From assembly GCF_030685535.1 (NCBI RefSeq), contig NZ_CP131601.1, positions 2,046,001-2,110,000 of the forward strand: DNA of 64,000 nt, read 5' to 3'. A program made the translations under genes and the position numbers. Under the pieces are notes generated by a model. The model had not been told where the DNA came from. It was given only the letters and a program-made list of their open reading frames with translations, and ran no database searches. Below are positions 8,962 through 17,630 of this stretch, in pieces (the stretch's first letter is position 1; each line of letters begins with the position of its first letter). The DNA is from Photobacterium leiognathi (GTDB lineage Bacteria; Pseudomonadota; Gammaproteobacteria; Enterobacterales; Vibrionaceae).

Positions 8962-9647
8962 AACCGCCCTCCAAGATCGAAAAACGCTTCTCTGGTGATC
9001 GAAACAAACTGCACACGATCTCCAATCGAAAAAATAGACAACGGGTAGCGATCCTCAATAAACAATGATTGAGGACAGTTACCAATAATATGCCACCCGC
9101 CAGGGCTTTGATCGGGATAGATAGCTGTTTGCTGATCAGCGATACCAACGCTTCCTGCTGGAATTTGTAATCTTGGTGAGGCATGTCGCTGTATCGTTAT
9201 TTCATCATCCACTGACGATAAAAAGGCAAACCCTGCCGTAAAGCCAATCGCCCCTACGTCATAAGTTTTATTAGAGTGATAGGCAATCACTTGCTGCTGT
9301 GTTAAGCCTTTTTCCTTTGCAACTACCGACAAATCAGGCGCTACATCGTGATGATAGTAAACAGGTAATTTATGTAATTTACGCTTTGCGCCACTGTGCT
9401 TAGTTAAGTTACTCTGCTGATCAACGTGCCATAATTCAATGGTAGCTATCATCTTTGGATATAGATTCGGACGAGGGCGATATTGCACCATGACTTTGGT
9501 ATAAGATGGCGTGATATCAATACAATCGTGTTGAAAACTTGATTTAAAAAAAGCGACAAATTCTGAAATGATCAAGGTTGTTTCTGAACAAATTTCTTGC
9601 CCAAACTCGACCATAAATGCATTTTCAGTTAAAGGAGAAATCTTCAT
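8949..9647 (-). CDS. pxpB: 5-oxoprolinase subunit B
   Basis: A 232-residue KipI-family protein with the hallmark segments GAIGFTAGFAFL, IPAGSVGIADQQTAIYP and PGGWHIIGNCP near the C-terminus. Together with PxpC it forms the part of bacterial 5-oxoprolinase that is thought to activate the substrate with ATP. The gene starts 11 bases after pxpA and overlaps pxpC, so the three are one operon. In Bacillus the homologue KipI was first described as a kinase inhibitor, but the presence of all three genes supports the oxoprolinase role. Confidence 0.93.
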   Translation of the reverse strand: MKISPLTENAFMVEFGQEICSETTLIISEFVAFFKSSFQHDCIDITPSYTKVMVQYRPRPNLYPKMIATIELWHVDQQSNLTKHSGAKRKLHKLPVYYHHDVAPDLSVVAKEKGLTQQQVIAYHSNKTYDVGAIGFTAGFAFLSSVDDEITIQRHASPRLQIPAGSVGIADQQTAIYPDQSPGGWHIIGNCPQSLFIEDRYPLSIFSIGDRVQFVSITREAFFDLGGRLWQR

Positions 9648-9658
9648 ACTATCTCCAA

Positions 9659-10408
9659 TTAAATCTGTGCTGTATCTAGCAACTGTGAGAGCGCTTTAAT
9701 CGTTGCAATGGATTCTGGGTTATCCCCATGAACACAAATTGTGTCAACGGTGAGTGAAAGTAACTTACCACAATGTGTTTTAACTTTACCTTGTGCCAGT
9801 TGTAGCACCTGCGCTTTGATCAAATCGGGATGATGATGAACCGCATTAGGCTCTGTTCGTGGAACCAAGAATCCTTCAGAGGTGTAGGCTCTATCTGCAA
9901 AAGCTTCAAATAATAAATTCACATCATATTGCTGCGCTATTTGAATATAAGCGTCATTACTAGCTTTTGATAAGACCATTAATGAAAGAGGATGAGGGCG
10001 AGAGAAGTTCAACTTAGAAACAGTAAGAACAATAGCTTCAAACAAAGCTGGATCTTTCATCATGTCATTGTATAACGCCCCGTGAGGCTTAACGTATGAG
10101 ACCTGTGCTTCGTGCAAGGCACACAGCGCATCTAATGCCCCCACTTGATAAGCAATACTGTGACGAATTTCATCTACCGTATGCGGAATATGACGGCGAC
10201 CAAAGCCTTCTTTATCTTGATAACCTGGGTGTGCTCCAATCATCACGTTATGTTGTAGCGCAAGAGCCACTGTCGTTGCCATCACATTAGGATCTGAAGC
10301 ATGAAAACCACAAGCAATATTAGCCATATTAATCCATGGCATGACTGAAGCATCGTCGCCTATTGTCCAAGCACCGAAACTTTCTCCCATATCGCAATTT
10401 AATTTCAT
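9659..10408 (-). CDS. pxpA: 5-oxoprolinase subunit A
   Basis: A 249-residue LamB/YcsF-family protein. The first residues MKLNCDMGESFGAW and the later IACGFHASDP, IGAHPGYQD and VKPHGALYN are the conserved metal- or substrate-binding loops of PxpA. It is the first gene of the pxpABC operon, with GGAGG-like sequence just upstream of ATG. The intergenic region upstream (10409-10663) should hold its promoter. PxpA supplies the ring-opening activity in the three-subunit 5-oxoprolinase, which removes the damage product of glutamine and glutamate cyclisation. Confidence 0.94.
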   Translation of the reverse strand: MKLNCDMGESFGAWTIGDDASVMPWINMANIACGFHASDPNVMATTVALALQHNVMIGAHPGYQDKEGFGRRHIPHTVDEIRHSIAYQVGALDALCALHEAQVSYVKPHGALYNDMMKDPALFEAIVLTVSKLNFSRPHPLSLMVLSKASNDAYIQIAQQYDVNLLFEAFADRAYTSEGFLVPRTEPNAVHHHPDLIKAQVLQLAQGKVKTHCGKLLSLTVDTICVHGDNPESIATIKALSQLLDTAQI

Positions 10409-10663
10409 CCCGCCCTCCTTGCGATGAATTCAATATTATAACGCTATAAATTTTCAGATTAGGTATCAAGAAAAATGATGAGTACTTCTTTTAGAGTACA
10501 GCATCAATACGATGCTTTGTCATTGAAATATGACACAATTTTGACAATAAACCAGCTGAAAAATTTGCTTATCCATAGCCTTTAAGCCATTCTTGCAGCC
10601 TATAAACTAATTGCAAAATTTTAACGCTATAGCACTTAGCAAATGATGTATAAAGGAATCAAA

Positions 10664-10846
10664 ATGAAAAAGTTATTGGTTTTATTAGGTGCAGTGACAC
10701 TACTAACAGCGTGTTCACCAGAAGTAGGAAGCGAAGACTGGTGTAACCAATTAAAAGAAAAGCCTAAGGGTGATTGGACAGCAAACGAAGCAACTGAATT
10801 TGCAAAGAGCTGTATTATTCGCTTCGGTACTGATAGCGAAAAATAA
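10664..10846 (+). CDS. DUF3012 family small lipoprotein
   Basis: A 60-residue protein from the ATG at 10664, which follows AAAGGAATCAAA. The signal MKKLLVLLGAVTLLTAC ends in a lipobox (LTAC). The mature part SPEVGSEDWCNQLKEKPKGD, then WTANEATEFAKSC, matches the small DUF3012 family found in Vibrio, Shewanella and relatives. Two Cys are conserved in the mature part. The function is unknown. Ser directly after the lipidated Cys predicts sorting to the outer membrane. A terminator follows at once, so it is monocistronic. Confidence 0.85.
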   Translation: MKKLLVLLGAVTLLTACSPEVGSEDWCNQLKEKPKGDWTANEATEFAKSCIIRFGTDSEK

Positions 10847-10851
10847 TAAAG

Positions 10852-10873
10852 AAGAGCCTGATGGCTCTTTTTT
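10852..10873 (+). terminator. Rho-independent terminator
   Basis: AAGAGCC, loop TGAT, GGCTCTT, then a T run. It lies six bases after the DUF3012 lipoprotein stop. Confidence 0.88.
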
Positions 10874-10951
10874 ATTGCATCATAGTCTCAATAAAATATT
10901 CAAAACAACAGATGAAAAAAAAGCCCATCAAATGATGAGCTTTCTTATAGA

Positions 10952-11038
10952 TGGTGCCCCGGGCCGGACTTGAACCAGCACAGCGCGAACGCCGAGGGAT
11001 TTTAAATCCCTTGTGTCTACCAATTCCACCACCAGGGC
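10952..11038 (-). tRNA. tRNA-Leu (anticodon UAA), distal copy
   Basis: An 87-base tRNA with encoded CCA. The acceptor GCCCTGG pairs with CCGGGGC, and the anticodon loop TTTAAAA gives UAA. The long variable arm of a class II tRNA is present. It differs from the neighbouring copy by one base in the T-stem (a G-U instead of a G-C pair). Confidence 0.96.
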
Positions 11039-11138
11039 ACGCAATTTCTTGCGATGGGTTAGACACCATCTGTAGATACCGCTTTAAGCCATATCTTTTG
11101 ATCTTATTTTAATACTTACATAAGTTTGTAAGTTAAGA

Positions 11139-11225
11139 TGGTGCCCCGGGCCGGACTTGAACCGGCACAGCGCGAACGCCGAGGGATTTTAAATCCCTTG
11201 TGTCTACCAATTCCACCACCAGGGC
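11139..11225 (-). tRNA. tRNA-Leu (anticodon UAA), proximal copy
   Basis: An 87-base tRNA with encoded CCA, the same anticodon loop TTTAAAA, and a perfect T-stem GCCGG/CCGGC. It lies 187 bases from the other copy, and the downstream flank is duplicated with it. Confidence 0.97.
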
Positions 11226-11291
11226 ACGCAATTTCTTGCGATGGGTTAGACACCATCTATAGATACCGCTTTAACGCCATATCTTTTAATT

Positions 11292-11367
11292 TGGAGCGAC
11301 ACACGAGGTTCGAACTCGTGACCTCAACCTTGGCAAGGTTGCGCTCTACCAGCTGAGCTAGTGTCGC
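11292..11367 (-). tRNA. tRNA-Gly (anticodon GCC)
   Basis: A 76-base tRNA with encoded CCA. The acceptor starts GCGACAC, the anticodon loop is TTGCCAA, and the T-loop is GTTCGAAC. It is the second gene of the tRNA operon. Confidence 0.97.
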
Positions 11368-11370
11368 AAA

Positions 11371-11444
11371 TGGAGGCGCGTCCCGGAGTCGAACCGAGGT
11401 CCACGGATTTGCAATCCGCTGCATAGCCACTCTGCCAACGCGCC
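11371..11444 (-). tRNA. tRNA-Cys (anticodon GCA)
   Basis: A 74-base tRNA with encoded CCA. The acceptor starts GGCGCGT, the anticodon loop TTGCAAA gives GCA, and the T-loop is GTTCGACT. It is the first gene after the promoter, and only three bases separate it from tRNA-Gly. Confidence 0.97.
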
Positions 11445-11488
11445 TTTGTTTCTTACCGATAAGTTTGTTGCTCTTCGGTATGGGGTGC

Positions 11489-11516
11489 ATTCTACGGAAT
11501 GTAGCATTTGAGTCAA
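11489..11516 (-). promoter_or_regulatory. Stable-RNA promoter of the tRNA operon
   Basis: On the minus strand: TTGACT (11511-11516), a 16-base spacer, TAGAAT (11489-11494), then the GC-rich discriminator GCACCCC. This is the classic shape of a sigma-70, stringently controlled stable-RNA promoter. It lies about 45 bases before tRNA-Cys. Confidence 0.85.
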
Positions 11517-11595
11517 CACTAATTTTGAGAAATAAATGCTAAGCGATTATTTTACAACCAGAATATAGAATTCAGCTCGTAAGTTATGCGCCAAG

Positions 11596-12552
11596 TCACA
11601 TCATGTCGCGCATTGCCGCAGCTGGAATAACGGCAGTAGGATGATTCAGTACTCTCGCCGTTAGGCTTTTTCCAAGTTTTAATGAATGCTCAAGACTTTT
11701 TCCACTGATCCTACCGGCAAGATAACCTGCAATGAATGCATTATCTATGAGATGTATAGAGGTTTGATTACGCTCCACTGCTTGAATAAGGGATATACTC
11801 ATGGCAGAAGAACGAGAAGAGATGTTTAGTTTGTCACATTGACTGGAGAAATCATTCGATGACGAATATTGCTTAATGACTAATTCACAACAATTAAAAC
11901 GACTATAGCGCTCAATAATATGCTCATCAGTTCCCCATACTTGTTGTTCATCTTTCGAATCAATAAAAGCGATATCAATATAAGGTAATAACTGACATAT
12001 CCAATACTTTGCTTGTTGCGGTGTCCATAAATGCGCTCGATAACGATTATCGAAATAAACCTTCCCTCCTTTGCGCTTAAACTTTTCTAGTAAGACTAAT
12101 AACGTAGCTTTTGCATCTTCCGTTAATAGTCCAAAGCTCACAGCACTAATATAAATCGCATGATAATGATACTTATGAAGGGCAATTTCTAACGGTGAAG
12201 TGTTCGGTGATAATGAACTAGAGGCAAAGTAATAACGGGCTGCATTATCTTTATTCCAAAAATGGCGATAACACATTCCTTCTCTATCCGTTTCAATGTA
12301 GCAAAGATCAGGAAATTTGGTTGAGAAGTAGCGAACTAAACTAGTATCAATCTTTTCCTGCTGCCAGCGTGCAAGTAAGGAAAGAGAAAGTTTATCTGTT
12401 CCTACTGCCGTCGCATAGCTCACTGATATAGAACGTGATTGTCCTAAACGAGCTAGATACAAGGCAATATTGGGTATATCCCCTCCATACGTTGAAAACT
12501 TAGTAGAGTGGTTAATTTCAACAAGCGCTTCGCCAAAGAAAACAATTCTCAC
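11596..12552 (-). CDS. PfkB-family (KdgK-like) sugar kinase with altered active site
   Basis: A 318-residue ribokinase-fold protein resembling 2-keto-3-deoxygluconate kinase. The N-terminal substrate motif GGDIPN (residues 23-28) and FDNRYRAHLW of the KdgK subgroup are intact. The C-terminal family signature, normally DTTGAGDxF with the catalytic Asp, reads TSIHLIDNAFIAGYLAG. The GAGD anion hole is replaced by LIDN, and Asn271 occupies the catalytic Asp position. The frame is open and full length, so this is divergence and not truncation. It may be a pseudokinase or a decaying gene. No other kdg genes are nearby, and it ends after the tRNA promoter region on the same strand. Confidence 0.8.
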   Translation of the reverse strand: MRIVFFGEALVEINHSTKFSTYGGDIPNIALYLARLGQSRSISVSYATAVGTDKLSLSLLARWQQEKIDTSLVRYFSTKFPDLCYIETDREGMCYRHFWNKDNAARYYFASSSLSPNTSPLEIALHKYHYHAIYISAVSFGLLTEDAKATLLVLLEKFKRKGGKVYFDNRYRAHLWTPQQAKYWICQLLPYIDIAFIDSKDEQQVWGTDEHIIERYSRFNCCELVIKQYSSSNDFSSQCDKLNISSRSSAMSISLIQAVERNQTSIHLIDNAFIAGYLAGRISGKSLEHSLKLGKSLTARVLNHPTAVIPAAAMRDMM

Positions 12553-12942
12553 ACTGATACCCCATCGTCAGATATCTACGTTATGCTTCCCTTCATGCCA
12601 CTTAAGATGTCACTTCCTTAAAGCCTAATACAGTTTCCGTTTTTATTGATACTACAATCAACTAGATTAACCAAATTTTTAGATTAATATTTTGAAATAC
12701 ATCTATTCTCTTTTTTGCATTCTATTAAAATCAATTTATAAACTGACTTTTTTGAAAATATATTATTCTTAATAATATATTTCTGTCTCATTAGTACGAA
12801 TAAGCCTATTAAATAAATGGAATTAAACACGTAACTTTTTGTCGAGAAGATCTCATCTTTATATTTTTATTTTGCAGTCACATATTCTCAAGCTATTATA
12901 TTTAGTCGTTACTATTATTGTTTGACTAAAGGATTAGTTTGC
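12553..12942. other. Intergenic region, strongly AT-rich
   Basis: About 390 bases between divergent genes. Only weak short palindromes are visible, such as GAGAAGATCTC near 12844. No gene was identified. Confidence 0.4.
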
Positions 12943-13143
12943 ATGGAAGTGTTAGATTTTATTCAAGCCGTGTTATTTAGCTTAGGTGTACTACTGTTTG
13001 CCATGTCAGCTGGCTTCGCCGTTTCATTACTAACAGTAAAATATGATGACGTTGATGATTTAGCAGAAAGCCGTATCGAATCAGGCTTTTTCTCTGGTGC
13101 TTGTCTTATCGGTAGTGGCTTTATCGCTTACCTACTGATGTAA
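12943..13143 (+). CDS. Small two-helix inner-membrane protein
   Basis: A 66-residue protein from the ATG at 12943, with AAAGGA upstream. Two hydrophobic segments (about residues 7-30 and 46-65) flank a charged loop, KYDDVDDLAESRIESG. The loop between the helices is mostly acidic. No family is recognised and the function is unknown. It sits alone between the sugar kinase-like gene and the CBS/DUF294 gene, separated from the latter by about 200 bases. Confidence 0.62.
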   Translation: MEVLDFIQAVLFSLGVLLFAMSAGFAVSLLTVKYDDVDDLAESRIESGFFSGACLIGSGFIAYLLM

Positions 13144-13348
13144 CTCAGTAATCCCTCATAATTTGACCTATCTTTAACGCTTACTCTCCTTGCAAGCGTT
13201 TAAATCTTCTCGTTTATGCTTTACCCTTATTTGTAAGTTATAAAATAATCAATTAATACTTAATAATCATCTTTAGTGTCTTTAATACAGAATATTAAAC
13301 ATGATGAAGCGTAATTAAATATTTACTTCAAAAATAACGGAAAATGAA

Positions 13349-15226
13349 ATGGAAGCGGAACAAATAGAAATTCTTAATTTTATCTCTCAATATCCGCCTT
13401 TTGATAATTTGCCCGAGGCGCAGCAGCATGAGCTTGCGATGGAAATTGAAGTCGCTTATTACCGAGCAAATACGATGATCCTTAATACAGGGGACAGTAT
13501 TCATGACTTATTTCTTATCCGTAGTGGTTCCGTTGAAATTTACCGCCGTAAAGGTGAGCTTTACAATCGCCTAGATGAAGGTGATATTTTTGGGCAGATG
13601 GGTCTATTAATGAATAATAGAGTCAGAATGCCTGCTAAAGCACTTGAAGATACCCTTCTTTATTGCATTCCTAATGATCTGTTTATCAAGCTCTGTGACC
13701 AATATGATAGCTTTGCTGACTTTGTTGAAGTTGAAGACGGGGCACGCTTACGTCATGCCGTTTCTAGTCAACATGATGAAAATGATCTCACGACATCCAA
13801 ACTTCGCACTTTAATCACCCGTGACGCGGTGATCATCGATAAAAACGAGTCTATCCAAACAGCAGCGCAAACCATGGCGACTGAAGGTGTTTCAGCCCTA
13901 CTGTTAAGTGATAACACCGCAACTGATGATGATGACGATAACGATTATGTCGCTGGTATCATCACCGACCGTGATTTGTGTACCCGTGTCCTCGCTGAAG
14001 GCATATCAACCTCTGAGGCTGTTTCTTCAGTTATGACCGCAGAGCCAATCACACTTGATCATAACGCCTATGTTTTTGAAGCCATGCTAACCATGCTTCG
14101 TTATAACATTCATCACTTGCCAGTATTACGTAACAAGCAACCTATCGGTGTTATTAGTGTCTCTGATATTGTCCGTTATGAATCGCAAAACAGCTTGCTT
14201 TTAGTAAGTAGCATTTATCAGCAGCAATCGGTAGAAGAGCTGATCCAACTCTCCGCTCAAGTCAAAGATTGTTTCGTGCGTATGGTAAATGAAGATGCTA
14301 ACTCGCACATGATTGGTAGTGCGATGGCTGAAATTGGGCGTAGCTTCAAACAACGTCTATTAGAGCTTGCTGAGGAAGAATTAGGGCCACCACCAATCCA
14401 ATATTGTTTCTTAGCACTCGGCTCTATGGCGCGTGATGAACAACTGATTGTTACCGATCAAGACAATGCGATTATTCTTGATAACAACTATGAACACGAT
14501 AAACACAATGCTTATTTTGAAGCTCTCGCAAAATTTGTCTGTGATGGTCTTGCCGCTTGTGGCTATAGCTATTGTACTGGCGATATTATGGCAACCAATC
14601 CTGAATGGCGTAAAACTCGTCAGGAATGGGAGCAATGCTTTGCAGATTGGATAGATAACCCTAAACCTCAAGCGTTATTAAACAGCTCAATCTTTTTTGA
14701 CTTAGGTGGCGTATGGGGAAGATTACGTTGGGCAAAACAACTGAACGGTTTTATTGTGCGTCGTGCACGTAACAGCCCACGATTTTTAGCTTGTTTAGCT
14801 CGCAATGCGATCAACCGCACTCCACCATTAGGCTTCTTTAAAGACTTTGTGATGGAAAAAGATGGTCGACACAACAACTCGATTAACTTGAAACGTCGCG
14901 GTACGGCTCCCCTTGCCGATCTTATCCGTGTCCATGCTTTAGCCGTGGGTTCACGTTCACAAAATTCATTAGAACGTTTAGATGACATTATCGAAAGCGG
15001 CATTCTACCACCGGGGCGAGCACAAGATTTACGCGATGCGATGGAATACATTTCATTAGTACGTATTCGTCACCAAGCACTCGATGTCGAAGCTGGGCAA
15101 GAAGCTGATAACAGTATTGAACCTGAAAATATGTCTGACTTTGAACGTCGTAACCTCAAGGATGCATTCCAGATCCTCAGTAAGGCACAGAACTTTGTAA
15201 AATACCGTTATCAAGGTAATCGTTAA
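13349..15226 (+). CDS. cNMP-binding/CBS/DUF294 nucleotidyltransferase-like protein
   Basis: A 625-residue multidomain protein. It has a cyclic-nucleotide-binding-like beta-barrel (about residues 15-130), two CBS motifs (about 155-285), a GlnD-like nucleotidyltransferase domain with LGSMARDEQLIVTDQDNA (about 355-375), and a C-terminal helical DUF294 partner domain. The phosphate-binding cassette reads FGQMGLL and RMPAKA instead of FGE(L/M) and R(T/A)A, so canonical cAMP binding is doubtful. The G-S-x10-D-x-D nucleotidyltransferase signature is intact. Proteins of this layout often sit beside acetate genes and a DnaQ-like exonuclease, as here. The target of nucleotidylation is unknown. Confidence 0.87.
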   Translation: MEAEQIEILNFISQYPPFDNLPEAQQHELAMEIEVAYYRANTMILNTGDSIHDLFLIRSGSVEIYRRKGELYNRLDEGDIFGQMGLLMNNRVRMPAKALEDTLLYCIPNDLFIKLCDQYDSFADFVEVEDGARLRHAVSSQHDENDLTTSKLRTLITRDAVIIDKNESIQTAAQTMATEGVSALLLSDNTATDDDDDNDYVAGIITDRDLCTRVLAEGISTSEAVSSVMTAEPITLDHNAYVFEAMLTMLRYNIHHLPVLRNKQPIGVISVSDIVRYESQNSLLLVSSIYQQQSVEELIQLSAQVKDCFVRMVNEDANSHMIGSAMAEIGRSFKQRLLELAEEELGPPPIQYCFLALGSMARDEQLIVTDQDNAIILDNNYEHDKHNAYFEALAKFVCDGLAACGYSYCTGDIMATNPEWRKTRQEWEQCFADWIDNPKPQALLNSSIFFDLGGVWGRLRWAKQLNGFIVRRARNSPRFLACLARNAINRTPPLGFFKDFVMEKDGRHNNSINLKRRGTAPLADLIRVHALAVGSRSQNSLERLDDIIESGILPPGRAQDLRDAMEYISLVRIRHQALDVEAGQEADNSIEPENMSDFERRNLKDAFQILSKAQNFVKYRYQGNR

Positions 15227-15237
15227 TAGAACACGTT

Positions 15238-15987
15238 ATGTTTAGAGAAGCATTCAAACAAACATCATCAGGTCACTTTATGCGTAATACTCGGCTCCTT
15301 GATTGGCAACAAATATTCCAGTCTTGTGCTGAAAATGCAAAAGATCCTCGTATTGCGCAATATTACCAACACGGCATGATCAGTGGTGATACCCCACTCA
15401 GTGACGTTGAGTTTGTTGCCCTTGATTTTGAAACAACCGGATTAAATGCCAACAAAGACGATATCATCAGTGTTGGTTTGGTTCCTTTTACTATCCATCG
15501 TATTTACTGCAAACAGTCACAGCATTGGGTGGTCAAACCGAAATCAAAACTAGATGAAGAGTCAGTGATCATCCATGGTATTACCCATTCGGATGTTCAA
15601 ACAGCGCCAGATCTACGCCGTATTTTAGAATCGGTACTAGATGCATTAGCAGGGAAAGTGGTCGTTGTTCATTACAAGGCGATAGAACGTCAGTTTATGG
15701 ATAAAGCCTTACATGTGCGTTTAAACGAAGGTATTCAATTTCCTGTTGTAGATACACTAGCCATTGAAGCGCAGATCCAAGCCCAACAAAATAGCGGATT
15801 TTGGGCAAGATTAAAGGGGAAGAAACCAGGTTCTGTGCGATTAGGTAAATGCCGTAGCCGCTATGGGCTTCCAACTTATCAACCCCACCATGCTTTGACA
15901 GATGCACTCGCGACGGCAGAGTTACTCCAAGCACAAATTGCTTATCATTTCTCGCCCGACACCCCTATCAATCATATTTGGGAATAA
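15238..15987 (+). CDS. DnaQ-like 3'-5' exonuclease
   Basis: A 249-residue protein. ExoI motif D63-F-E65-T is followed by a HGIT motif, and the ExoIII-type H-x-A-x-x-D lies in HHALTDALATAELL near the C-terminus, so the DEDDh set looks complete. It starts 12 bases after the DUF294 gene and is probably co-transcribed. A later ATG with a weak AGGT upstream (MRNTRLLDW) is an alternative start. The substrate is unknown. Its constant pairing with DUF294-CBS proteins in gammaproteobacteria suggests a nucleotide-signalling role in place of replication proofreading, but this is inference. Confidence 0.85.
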   Translation: MFREAFKQTSSGHFMRNTRLLDWQQIFQSCAENAKDPRIAQYYQHGMISGDTPLSDVEFVALDFETTGLNANKDDIISVGLVPFTIHRIYCKQSQHWVVKPKSKLDEESVIIHGITHSDVQTAPDLRRILESVLDALAGKVVVVHYKAIERQFMDKALHVRLNEGIQFPVVDTLAIEAQIQAQQNSGFWARLKGKKPGSVRLGKCRSRYGLPTYQPHHALTDALATAELLQAQIAYHFSPDTPINHIWE

Positions 15988-15988
15988 A

Positions 15989-16018
15989 AAAAACCGCAGC
16001 CAGAAAGCTGCGGTTTTT
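15989..16018. terminator. Bidirectional terminator
   Basis: A 12-bp stem (15989-16000 with 16007-16018) with a 6-base loop and A/T runs on both sides, between the exonuclease gene and the BCCT gene. Confidence 0.93.
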
Positions 16019-16058
16019 ATTTATCTTTTACTACGAATTAAATTGTCTACTCGCTAGG

Positions 16059-17630
16059 TTATTTATACTTTTCAGTTCTAAAACCAAGTAGCAAACTTAG
16101 ACACATCAGTAGCAAAATAATGGTAAACGGTAATGCTGTCGATATTGTGCCAGCTTGCAGTGCTTCAATTGCTTGAGTACCACCAACCCACAGTAGTGCA
16201 ATCGCAATTAAACCTTCAATCACCGCCCAGAAAACACGCTGAGCAACCGGGTTATCCACCTTACCACCAGCGGTAATACTATCGATAACTAAAGAGCCTG
16301 AATCTGATGAAGTAATGAAGAATACTAATACCAGACCTACCGCAATTACAGAGAGAATCGTACCCATTGGTAGTGCATCGAACATTTGGAACATTGCTAA
16401 TGGCACTTCAGTGATACCGTTTTGACCTAATGAACCAATCTTATCCATCACTTGGTGAATAGCCTGACCACCAAACACTGACATCCAAACAGTTGTTACC
16501 AGTGTCGGTACAATCAGTACAGCAACCAAGAACTCACGAATAGTTCGACCTTTTGAAATACGTGCGATAAATGAGCCAACAAATGGTGACCATGAAATCC
16601 ACCATGCCCAGTAAACAACAGTCCAACCATGTAACCATGCCTGATCAGTACGACCATAAGGGTTGCTCAATGGAATGAAGTTTTCGACATAACCCATAAT
16701 CGTTGTAGGAATAGTATGCATTGAAACAGAAAAGCCCACTGCACCCACAAACACAAGTAAGATCAAGGCTACAATCATATTGATATTACTTAATAGCTTC
16801 ACGCCAGAGTCGATACCTTGTGCTACTGAGTAAATAGCAATTAATGTAACGACAATGATAATACCAATTTGTAAGCCTAAGCCACCTTGTGTACCAAACA
16901 CATGATTAATACCACTGGCAGCCTGCTGAGCACCTAAACCAAGTGACGTTGCTAAACCAAATAAAGTAGCAAGTACAGCAAGGATATCTACAATGTGACC
17001 AGCCCAACCCCATGTACGATCACCAAGTATTGGGTAGAAAACAGAACGAATAGATAAAGGTAATCCTTTGTTATATGCAAAGAATGCCATTGATAATGCG
17101 ACTACACCGTAAATTGCCCAAGGATGTAATCCCCAGTGGTACATGGTTGCACCCATCGCAACCTTGAACGCTTCTGGTGTTTCTGGTGTCACATTTAAAG
17201 GAGTACCACCCCAGCAGGTGTAATAAGCGGCAGGCTCTGCCACACTCCAGAACATCAAACCGATACCCATACCCGCAGCAAATAACATTGCCAGCCAAGA
17301 TAGCGTTGAGTGTTCAGATTCTGCATCCTTACCACCTAAACGAATGCGGCCATAAGGAGAAATGATGAGTCCTAAACAAAAGATAACAAAAAAGTTACCC
17401 GCCCATAGAAACATGGAATCAAATTTATTCACGATAGCGGTTTTAACACTATCTAATGTTGCTTTTGCTGTTGCAGGATCGCTGATAAGAATGGCAGCTA
17501 AGAAAAGAACGATCAGCCCAGCACTCACACCAAATACCGCATTGTGGACATCAAAGCCCCATTTTTGAACATTATCTTGTCCAATCGTGTAGTCGGTATT
17601 TTCAATACTATATTTATCGTGCTTACTCAT
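16059..17630 (-). CDS. BCCT-family betaine/choline/carnitine transporter
   Basis: A 523-residue protein with about 12 hydrophobic segments. The family signature is clear: GMGIGLMFWSVAEPAAYY and the Trp-rich VVYWAWWISWSPFVGSFIAR, which lines the quaternary-ammonium site and is followed by ISKGRT. I take MSKHDKYSIEN as the start; the frame is open 34 codons further up, but that stretch is not family-like. BCCT carriers import compatible solutes, sodium- or proton-coupled, under osmotic stress, as expected for a marine bacterium. The exact substrate (glycine betaine, choline, dimethylsulfoniopropionate) cannot be set from sequence. Confidence 0.92.
   Translation of the reverse strand: MSKHDKYSIENTDYTIGQDNVQKWGFDVHNAVFGVSAGLIVLFLAAILISDPATAKATLDSVKTAIVNKFDSMFLWAGNFFVIFCLGLIISPYGRIRLGGKDAESEHSTLSWLAMLFAAGMGIGLMFWSVAEPAAYYTCWGGTPLNVTPETPEAFKVAMGATMYHWGLHPWAIYGVVALSMAFFAYNKGLPLSIRSVFYPILGDRTWGWAGHIVDILAVLATLFGLATSLGLGAQQAASGINHVFGTQGGLGLQIGIIIVVTLIAIYSVAQGIDSGVKLLSNINMIVALILLVFVGAVGFSVSMHTIPTTIMGYVENFIPLSNPYGRTDQAWLHGWTVVYWAWWISWSPFVGSFIARISKGRTIREFLVAVLIVPTLVTTVWMSVFGGQAIHQVMDKIGSLGQNGITEVPLAMFQMFDALPMGTILSVIAVGLVLVFFITSSDSGSLVIDSITAGGKVDNPVAQRVFWAVIEGLIAIALLWVGGTQAIEALQAGTISTALPFTIILLLMCLSLLLGFRTEKYK

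Noticed and set aside
10872..11490. Open frames on both strands across the tRNA cluster, such as those at 10872-11069, 11138-11356 and 11257-11490.
   Set aside because: They are read through tRNA genes and are artefacts of structured RNA sequence.
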